Shown here: positions 55,216 to 64,000 of the stretch, one piece after another
Layout of the letters: every line of letters begins with the position of its first letter
Position numbering within the stretch: position 1 is the first letter of the stretch
Position numbers and translations under genes: made by a program
The notes under the pieces: model-generated
Told to the model about the DNA's origin: nothing
Database searches by the model: none
What the model saw: the letters and a program-made list of their open reading frames with translations, nothing else
DNA from: Maylandia zebra
Taxonomy: Eukaryota > Chordata > Actinopteri > Cichliformes > Cichlidae
Reading direction: 5' to 3'
Length of the DNA: 64,000 nt
Assembly (NCBI RefSeq): GCF_041146795.1
Contig: NC_135185.1
Coordinates: 7,365,529 to 7,429,528, forward strand

Positions 55216-58200
55216 ACTGAGAAGTGTGTGACGTCTGTGTGTGTATTTGTAAGCGCTTGTAAAGCTTACAAATGTATGTTTGGATGTGCTTGTGTGTGTT
55301 TGGTACGTGCTTTTGCTAATAACACCGCCACCACCGCCGGCATATCTGGACACACAAGTGAGTGTAAATTATTGGACATCTGTGTCAGTCTGTGCATGTG
55401 TATCCGTGTAAATTTTGAATGTGCAGGTTTGTACAGTGTTAATGTTTGGATCCATTCCTGCTGAACAGGCAGGTGGAAGGGTTAATGTTTGAGCATGTGC
55501 TGATTGTGACAAAGGGGCAGGATTCAGAGAGTTGGCATAAAATAACGTTGACATCAACGTTAAAGACTGCTTCTGGTGCACATAAGCACAAATAGCTGTT
55601 TTTTCACAGTTAAGGAGACAAGGAAAAGGCAACAGCTCCTCAGACAGGTGGGGAAAATATTTTGGAAATATTTCTTATTCACCTTTTAGACAACAGTTGG
55701 ATAAGATCTGCATCAGCCTTTATCTGTCTGATCGGTTTTGAAGGTAACAGTTTTTCTTCCACTTCTAAATCTTGCTACTCTCCAAGTTATTATCTTCTTT
55801 GTATGTGAAAATGATAAGGTGTGATTTAATGTGAGATATTAGACTCATTTGTTGACTCATGAAGTAACTTCCTTGTTTTGTTTTTTTCACTTTCAGGACC
55901 AAAGGAAACTATTTCAACCAGCAATTTGAACAAAAATTAAAAGAAAAATTGAAAGAAAAAAAATTACTACATTAAAAAAAATATGTGTGCAATTGATGTG
56001 GGAACACCAGAAAGTCATTAGTGTAACAAAACGTTTCTGCATACAAGCCAAGAAACACTGCGAGTGCAAAAGTCAGCCAAGACAGCTCACTTTATGTGCA
56101 ATATTTACTTTTAAAGGAATAGTATTTGTATTTCGGATATATTTATTTCATTTTAAATGCCCATTTAGATGTTTGTTTTTTGGTATTTGTGAACCTATTT
56201 TAATATATTGACCCTCTTGGCAGATGTGAAATGTAAAAGTGAAAGGCCAGAAATCAAATGTGACCTAATATTTGGATGCAAACTATAATGTGATTTTTTT
56301 TAAAATCCTCATAAATAATTTCCTAATGTTGCTTTTATCTAATTTCATAGATAAAAGACTTTCTATGACAATTTGAGTCTAATTGACCTTGAGACCAGAG
56401 GTCCAAAGTACTGTGCTCTTTAGCATCCCAGTTTGGAACAATATCCCTATTTCCCATTATGTTTTAAAAACAAACAATGGCAGTAAGAAATATAAAAATT
56501 TATTTTTAAATAGCTCTATATAGGATTGTCACTTTGACCTTCAGATCAACCTATTGACTCTTACACAAAGGTCAAATGTGACATATTTTGCCTCTTTATA
56601 TGATGCTCTCTATATGTTGACAATACTCACCACACTTGTAAGAATTATAGTTTCAATGTTCTAAAGGTTTTTGTATATTTTTGACCTATTAATCACTAAG
56701 TTGACCTTGGTAGATGTAAGCCAAATGTTAATGGGTTGTTAACATGACCCTACTCTACACCCCTACAAAGTTTTATGAGAACACATTCAAAACTTTTCGA
56801 GCTATCATGTTCAGTGGCACGCAGACACCCCAACGCTATCAAAAACATGGTGGAGATAAAGCTGAGTGAAGGGGTAAATTGAACTAAAGAAAAGGATGCA
56901 GCAGCAAGAGTCAGACTGCCATGCGTTTTAATAAAAGCGCAGTCCGCGTATCATCTGGTATATACATCATGGATGCTTTGAACTTTTAAGCTAAACCAAT
57001 TTTGTGCTTTTCAAGTATAGGCTTCAGGCTGTTTTCATGCCAAGGGAGCTGAGAGCATCGAGGTTTTCTCACCTTTTACTTTCAACACAACACTCTGTCA
57101 TCTTCAGTGCGTTTCGTCTGTGTACATAAACACTGCAGAAAAGGGAAGTGGTCCTTGAACGACGATTGAACCCGCCACAGAAATAAAAAGAAAGAAAGAA
57201 AGAAAGAGAACTTGTTGGATTATCACAGAAACATATCACCCAGCAGATACAGTGTTATATAACACTGCCATATGTTGATGTTGATATTGATGCGCAGGCA
57301 GAGCAAAGGGACCGCCACCTCTGCCAGTGCTGGATCCCAGGCCAGATGACTGGGAAAGTGCAGAGTAATAATGCCATCTGGAACAGCTGTCTGCCAAGGA
57401 ATCTCTTCCTGGCTTATTAGGGAGAGTGGAGGAGCGGGATTGGGTGCTGTGGGGGTTTCTCTCCACCTCACAGAGAGGTGAGACGCACTGGTGGGAGAGA
57501 TGTTTGATGCAGCAGAGAAATGAAGGAAATAACCACAGGCTGAAAAAGAAGAGATGTATCCCACTCGCTTTTGGGTGCAGGAGGTTTGTGTGTGATTCTT
57601 CTGCAGTGTAATAAACTGTGTGCTTTCAGTCCAAATGGGCATTAATTAACATCTAAAACTTTATTCCGGCTGATACAGCCCTCCCCATAGGTACTGTCTC
57701 GAGATCAATGATAGTTTCCACTACACAGAACTTTGAAAGCCCCAAATGGTCTCTGTGATAATACTGAAATTTGAAATTATAACCAAAAAAAACCCCACAC
57801 ACATACATGGAGAAATAAACGCCATAAGAAATGTAGTGGATCAAATAACACAAAAGCAGGGGAATTAAAAAGAACACAAATTTGACTTGAAAGTTGTGGT
57901 ACCGCACTGGGGGGTCGTGGGTGTGTGTGCAGCTCGGTTATGACCGCAGGCAAAAAAAAGCTGTTACGATGAGATCTAAGGGACTGACTGGGTTTGTATT
58001 CTTCAAACATATCAAACAAATGTTAGCCTTTGCTGTTACGTGATCTAAGAAACTGCGGAAGCCCTCAATAATCAATTCTATAACTAACTCGGTGCTCAGT
58101 TGTCTTTCTAGTTATTCCACATGTAGCTTTCGACACGTGTTCTGTTTCAGAAGATCAAGAATGAGTGAGAGTGTTGCACCCCGCAGGAGGTGAAGACAAA

Positions 58201-59339
58201 AATCAGTTGCTATAAATCCCACGTGGACAAGAGACCTCTCTTTTATGCTATTTTTAGACTCTAAAAGACAGATTTAGTCATATTTGTGGCAAGGCTGTGG
58301 TGATGCGACAGCCAGAGTGACAACCTAAGTCCAATATGACAAAAACTATTTCTAACTTAGGGCTTTAGTTTCTATTGCAAACCCAAGAAATGGTTTATTA
58401 TGATGTTCAAACAAACGCTTGATCACAAAAGGTCTCTGTTATGTTCACCTTTGTGAATGTGTTCTAATAACTGCTTTATATAGCACATCTACCTGAGGGG
58501 TATTGACAGGAAATAATTAAAAAACTTTGCAGAGCAATATAACTTACCAGCTGCAGCTAAGAACTCAGAGTACTCAGCTGATAGCAATTCTGCATTTTAA
58601 CAGCTGGTAAATGTGGTGTAAAAACCACATAATCTGGACAGCTGGCTTCTAAAAAATAATATTAATAATGAGTCAGTTATGTATTCCAATTTTGTTGTAA
58701 CAATGTCTAGTTTGAAAAAAATCCAAAAAACATCAATGGGCAATAAGCCCTTCTGTGATAATACCATAGAAGCTATGGTAAACTGCTGATACAAATACTG
58801 GGGGCAAATCAGTTCTGTGGGTTATACAATTAACCAAAGTCCAGCGTATAACAGCACCGAACAAGAAGCACTCACAGAGCATAAACCTCTGCCAAGGCAG
58901 CTCACTCTCTGGGCGTTATTTACTTTCAAGGGAATAATACTGTATTTTCTATATAATCATTTTGTTTCTTTGTTCTTTTTAAGCCTACTTTAATAATTTT
59001 CTAGGGCAGTAAAAATCCGATTAGGGCAGCGTGGCAGATGTTTACTTTGATTACACAAACATTATGTTGAAGCAGATAATGGATCAGAGGTACTGATTTG
59101 TAAATACCTGGACATGGATTATTTGACCTTCAAGTAGAGGTCAGATTACCAAGGTCACGTAAGGAACTCTATATAACCTTAATATTACTTTGACCTTGAA
59201 ATCAACATTACTTTGATTACTTTGAAAGTCATAGGTCAAATGTGACATATTTTAAACGTAGTTTCTATATGTTAATAACACAGACCACACAGACAGAAAC
59301 CCATGCATGCAAATGCTACCAGAAGCATGACCTAGATGG
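55216..59339. other. No gene recognised
   Basis: A/T-rich sequence with short GT-rich runs near 55220-55300. Repeated CAAATGTGACATATTTT-type phrases near 56570 and 59238 suggest two copies of an unnamed repeat family in this part. The open frames near 57223-57642 have no domain or splice context. Confidence 0.45.
57190..57208 (+). repeat. Short (AAAG)n microsatellite
   Basis: About five AAAG units in an A-rich context. Confidence 0.85.
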
Positions 59340-59450
59340 TATGTGGATTGTTGTTTTTTGGGGGCTTTCTCTCTGTAAGGTCTCTACTTTACAGTATAAA
59401 CCACCAGGGGGAGACTGTTGTTGTGCTTTGGTGCTATATAAATAAAATTT
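59340..59450 (-). repeat. Dispersed teleost repeat, truncated inverted copy
   Basis: The minus strand starts with TTTATTTATATAGCACCAAA and continues GCACAACAACAGTC, the same family as 12669-12930. Its inner part is short and diverged. It contains CCACCAGGGGGAGA, which resembles a CTCF core. Confidence 0.55.
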
Positions 59451-59879
59451 AACTATTTAGTAAGAGTAATAAGAGTCAGTAAGTAAGTAATCATTACCTA
59501 CTCTTTTACAAGGTAGATGATTTTCGAGGAAGTTTTCTGTATTTCTGCTCTCTGGCTTGCTATTTTTAAATATAAAATAATACATAATTAGACTGTGATA
59601 CAAAAATGCTAATAATATTCAGTAAGCCCCCCTCCCGCTCCTTATTTTCTATTTATAATTTAGTAAAAAAAAACAAAAAACTGTCAATCAGTAAAAATGA
59701 TAAGAGGTTTTACATTATGCAGTTGTCATTTTTCTGCTGTGTAATCGAAACACAGTATAAAATCTAAAATCCGCGCTGTATCAGGGGGCAGCAGGTGTCG
59801 CATTCAATGACTGGTTTCAGTAAATTGGAACACTGTAGCTAGTCAGCTTTTTCCCGCTCTGGATACTGTTATGTGACAG

Positions 59880-60118
59880 TCCGCAGCGCAGCGCGAGCGG
59901 TGGGCGGGGCTGGTGTTCAGGCACTCGGCGGGCGCGTGCGGTCATCAGCACCTGACGACCACCGTTAATTAATTGATGACACTTTTTCTAGTTCTTTAAA
60001 TGTAGCGACCGGAGAAAACAAAGTCAAACCTTTCGTTATTGCTCGGTTTCTTTATTTTAAAAAGAGGAGGAAGAAGAAAAGAATATATTCTCGACATTTT
60101 CTGGAGACCGGGAACATT
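59880..60118 (+). promoter_or_regulatory. GC-rich promoter-like block with GC box
   Basis: The stretch 59880-59945 is the most CpG-rich of the window, with GCGCAGCGCGAGCGG, then GGGCGGGGC, a full GC box, then GGCGGGCGCGTGCGG. The leader following it is A/G-rich and leads to an ATG at 60119. This is what the start of a housekeeping or developmental gene on the plus strand looks like. Confidence 0.5.
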
Positions 60119-60145
60119 ATGAAAACTGTTAAGGACGATGGAAAG
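60119..60145 (+). CDS. Candidate first coding exon of an unidentified gene
   Basis: Directly after the GC-rich block, an ATG opens MKTVKDDGK and reaches GGAAAG|GTGAGG, a good donor. The A/G-rich leader and the position fit a first exon. No later exon could be found in the remaining 3.9 kb, so the rest would lie beyond the window. I do not recognise the nine residues. Confidence 0.35.
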
Positions 60146-62446
60146 GTGAGGGCGGCGTCAGTGAATCGTTTTACTAAAGGTAAGATGTGGAAATATAAAA
60201 CTTTTTTGCTAATGTTTTCCCTCACAGGTGACAGTTCACCTTATATAAGGACTGTATTTCTTATTTTAGTCACTTGTTATGCACCGGAGTTAAAAACAAG
60301 GCACGCGGATGGCGAACTTAAATAGTGTGGTACAAGTCTTCATCTTAAACACTCAGTAATATGTTTTGGCTTCAGTCCTGACAGGTGTGTATGATTAACA
60401 ATAATAATTGTTTTAATTAAATGAGTCATAACAACTACCTGTACTGTCATTGTAAGACATGGTTTAGGCTGGGAGGGAATTATTATATGTGTAAATACAA
60501 TTGGCTTCCTCAGTTCTCAGCAGAACTCATTATAAATGGATGGAGTACATGCTGAACACACAAGCAAGGCAAGTACTGTCATTGGCGCCAAAACACATGC
60601 AAAGAAGCAGCTTTAAGTCTAACAAAAGCGAAATATGGCGTCTAATATCTGCAACCATAAACACTGATATTTATTTCATTCAGTCTTCAAGAATATAGAA
60701 CAGCAGAATCGGCCTTACCTTCTACATCATTAAGATTTTAAGCAAGTTCAATGGTGAGGCACACTGATAAGATGATTTAAGTACATTTTAGAGTCATTCA
60801 CTGATTTTGTGACCTTTTTAAAATTATAACACCATGTGAGAGGTATTATGTTTTTTCTCAAGCTCTGATCCTCCAGCAGAGCATCTGATCTTAAGGGAGT
60901 TTGAGGATTTTACACACTTTAGATGTTCCTAAGGCTGTGTTTTTTCAGACAGGGTTCTCAGATGTAGTTGGAGTTGGCTAGCTTTTATAACAACTTTGAT
61001 CTTAAATTGTGATGTGTCCACTGTTATTGCAACCTTGTCATGCTCCTCTGTGCATGACAAGAAGACTCTCCATCTAGTCTTCTGCTCTTTTCCAACCATC
61101 AGTATGTGTGGTTGGCCAGTGGCAGCTTGTCTGTTTGGAGCTCTTAACATCTTCCCTCTCTTTGCCACCATCCACTGGATATATCCAGTTTGAATGACAT
61201 TCCAATCTTCTAGCCATTGATCCTGGTGAAATGGATCAATGAGTGGATGTCTTGTTCACTCCTGGCATACAGCCTGACATCATAATTGTACTAGGTGAGA
61301 CATCATGAATTAAAAATCGACCTAACCTGCTTCAAATTTGGCTGATTTTCACATTTGTCATTTTCTCATGTACTTGTGCACCACTCCCAGCTGATATTGC
61401 TCTGTTGTAATACCTCTTAAACTTGTGCATGGGTAGCAGCTTTCAGTGGAAGAGTCTGCCCTGTTCAAGTCCACATGTGATGCTTCAGACTTGGATATAA
61501 CCCAGAGCATCCTTGTTGTGGCTGAAGAGATCCACAGGGTTGTCTGCGTGAACCTCAGTCATACTGTCAGGGGAAACTGACAGTATGACTGTACCATGCT
61601 TCCTCTCTTTGTTGCTATGCTACTTTGTGACCTTGTCCTCTTTTTCACAATTAAATTTGAGTTAAATTGTTGCCATTTTGATATAGTGGAGAAACTTAAG
61701 CATTGCAGATAAACATGCATGTGATCAGAAAAGGGTTTCAAGGAAATTAGTTTAAATCAGTGTTGTTTTTCATTTTTATCAGTAGAGTTTCATAAATTAT
61801 TCCATCTTGTATATGAGGTGGTTGATGGTCACTTACCTTTTGAGATTGAACAATGATGACTGTGAACCATGAACAGCATTGTGGACAATGCACTCTGTTA
61901 GTACAGATAATGCCTCCCTTGATGTGGCTTCTGCAGTGGCCGTGGACTTTGCCTTCACAGCCGCATTGTGTTCCTGGTGATGGCTATCAGCGTCCTGTTA
62001 CCCTTGAATAGTAGCAAGCACTCTATCTATGCAGTGTTAAGTTGTAGGTTTCTTGTACTCAGTCCAAGCATTACCTAGGTACATTGTGGTCTCTCGAGTA
62101 GTTCCTTTGTTATCTATGTAGGGATACATCTATCTGACTGGTTTGTATATCGGTTTGATCCTGACTCAGAAAGTTGGATTGGGTATCAGTGGAAATGGGC
62201 TAATCTATGGGACAGATTAATTTGGTAACTCAATGTTTCCCCAACCTAATGAACTATAGACTTACATAATGACTGAAACTAGCACCACTGATGAACAATA
62301 TACTGTGAGGTCAGTTTCTTGATCACTAATATAGAAGTTTTCTTGACCATTGATCAACTACCACTGATGATGATCGAAAATACATAAACAGGGTCTAAAG
62401 GTCTTAAAGGTACACCTTTAAGACAAATCTGTATACCTAAATCTGC
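60146..62446. other. Unresolved region, possibly intron with an old repeat
   Basis: If the candidate exon at 60119 is real, this is its first intron. The part 60930-62050 has more even composition than usual, and broken minus-strand frames (for example 60929-61171) read like an eroded element, but no known domain could be named. A perfect 15-base hairpin lies at 61556-61591. Confidence 0.35.
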
Positions 62447-62760
62447 ATGATCAACTTGGTCACCTATAACATCTCAAGGTTTCTGGCTACGATCCTCAAC
62501 CCGTTGGTAGGCAGCTCTAAACACCACATCCAGAACACTTTGGATTTTGTTGAGAAGGTGAGAGATGTCATTATGGAGGCAGCTGTAACATCGTACAAAA
62601 CCATTGTTTCATCTCTCTTCACTTGTGTTCCAGCCACTGAATCAGTTGAGGTCGTTCGTAAGAGGTTGCAAGATGACCCCAAACTCAAAAAAAGGACCAT
62701 TCTCAGCCCCGCTGGTTCGAGCGGGGAGTCAAAGAGGCCATCCCTAAATCGAGTAAGGGG
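62447..62760 (+). mobile_element. Penelope-like reverse transcriptase fragment with an internal microinversion
   Basis: The plus strand reads NLVTYNISRFLATILNPLVG, then HHIQNTLDFVEKVRDV, then SLFTCVPATESVEVVRKRLQ, a series I recognise from fish Penelope-like element reverse transcriptases, between fingers and palm motif A. The motif A region itself (62582-62613) is read correctly only on the minus strand, as DETMVLYDVTA; see findings. Neither the N-terminal part nor the GIY-YIG endonuclease is present, so the copy is dead and truncated. Confidence 0.75.
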
Positions 62761-63811
62761 CCTAAGGATACATCTTACAATGCTGTGATTGCAGCCGTTC
62801 CCCAACTCTGTGTAACTGGTACTCATAGTAATGATAATTTGCATATAAATAATCCAGAAACGGACCTCACAGCCCATTGTTTGTCAGTGTTGCTAGTTTC
62901 ATTCATTATGCAAATATACTGTTTATAAAGTTGGGGAACCTGCAGTCAGCTGAGACTGGAGACATTTCTTCCACTGAAAACACTAGACCAGATAGACAGA
63001 ATCAACTTTTTGGGCCGAGAAAAAGAAAGCAATTTATTTCTGCAACCGGAAAGATGCTGGTAGAAATAAGGGTTGTTTAAGTAGGAATCCTTTCTCAGAC
63101 AGAGAAATAAATCCTATTAATTTAAAAGTGGTGTGAATCGGTCAGTCAGAGCTATAATAAAGTTTGATTGGTAGATCTCTGCATCCAGTGGCTTTGTCTT
63201 TGACCCTCTCATCATGGAGTATTAAAAAGATTTCTGGTTGTAGACCTGACACTGGAGAAATTACAGTATACAATTCATATTTATTACTGTCATGAATGTA
63301 ATCTTGCACATCTTTGCACATTTTTTGTTTCTGATTTGCAAATTTGTCAGTGATGCATAATCTGTTTCCTGTTTGCTAGAGAGATCTCTCTCTTTGAGAG
63401 TTTGCATGAGGGCTGTTTAAGAGTGATTACGCTTAACTGCAGCAAATGCTGAGTGTGCTCATTTCAAGTGTACCAAGCCTTTTACGTGTAAAGGAGGAAA
63501 CGCATGCAATCTGTCAAAACAGTTAGCCAAAGTGCATCACATACTGACAGAGAATACAGTTTTGATCGCCTAGCTTGAGTTCATGACATTTTGCTCCAGG
63601 TTTGTTATGCTGGGTTTCCTCTGCAAGCCAGTCACCCTGCTTTTTTTTTTTTTTATTTATTTTTTTATTTTTTATTTTTATTAATACATTTTTAGATTAA
63701 AAACTACAACAATTAGGCCAGCTAATGACAGCACAAAAATAACAGCTAAAGGCAACTTTTAATGAGTAATCATGTTAAATAATCACCATGTGAAAATTAA
63801 CCATGATGATG

Positions 63812-63862
<51 letters not shown>

Positions 63863-64000
63863 GTAACATAAATGGGGAAAGATAAAACTGTTCTATGTGT
63901 AGGCTTGCAGAATGTTGAATTTTAGGTCTTCTCTTAGTACAGCAGTTCTTACATCATAAAATCAAGGTGCTTGTAAATGGAACAATTCACAGAAAGACAC
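62761..64000. other. No gene recognised; simple sequence at the end
   Basis: No exon is supported. T-rich runs lie around 63641-63690. The region may continue the intron proposed for the candidate gene at 60119. Confidence 0.45.
63801..63862 (+). repeat. (GAT)n-(AAT)n microsatellite
   Basis: GAT units change to GATAAT and then to about eleven AAT units, ending in TAGTAAC. Confidence 0.9.

Noticed and set aside
57223-57642. Minus-strand open frame of 139 codons
   Set aside because: No recognisable motif, ends in hydrophobic filler, and no splice partners were found.
60929-61171. Minus-strand open frame of 80 codons considered as a retroelement piece
   Set aside because: I could not name any domain; the flanking frames look eroded, but the family remains unknown, so I left it as unresolved.

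Overview
The window looks like teleost fish genomic DNA. It has split genes with GT-AG introns, fish-type complement factor D and GIMAP proteins, and decayed Tc1, hAT, LINE and Penelope-like elements. It also carries a dispersed repeat familiar from spiny-rayed fish. The exact species cannot be read from the sequence; a cichlid or close relative is a guess.

Layout. Positions 1-18060 hold no gene that I can support. They contain a promoter-like block near 3045-3106, a decayed LINE 3' end at 8990-9625, and a dispersed repeat at 12669-12930 with a nested 277-bp hAT-type MITE. A five-exon complement factor D gene (cfd, + strand) lies at 18148-19610 with a compact core promoter and a poly(A) signal, followed by a compound GATA/GATT microsatellite. 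A three-exon GIMAP-family gene (- strand, 520 aa) occupies 21593-23697. About 1.2 kb away, and divergent from it, starts the largest gene: DNAAF9 (formerly C20orf194, the Shulin orthologue), with 37 coding exons from 24923 to 43390 on the + strand. I could chain all 37 exons in frame to 1146 aa. Two of its introns carry dead Tc1-like transposons. A kyphoscoliosis-peptidase-like gene (KY family, - strand, six coding exons, 841 aa) occupies 50625-54164. Its probable promoter and non-coding first exon lie near 55018-55177. A GC-rich promoter-like block at 59880-60118 precedes a nine-codon candidate first coding exon. The window ends with a Penelope-like reverse transcriptase fragment at 62447-62760.

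The genes do not form a pathway: cfd acts in complement, the GIMAP gene in lymphocyte GTPase biology, DNAAF9 in cilia assembly, and the KY-like gene in muscle. They are simply neighbours.

The most unusual observations are: (1) a 32-bp in-place inversion inside the Penelope-like fragment that puts the conserved catalytic motif on the opposite strand from its flanks, plus two perfect short hairpins of the kind local template switching leaves; (2) a four-codon upstream ORF in the KY-like transcript whose stop overlaps the main start (TAATG); (3) a GIMAP protein with a P-loop-less AIG1-like half, a coiled coil and a P-loop-bearing half; (4) a well-formed exon-like block just downstream of DNAAF9 that would be in frame as an alternative last exon. 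No wholly new multi-gene system is evident.
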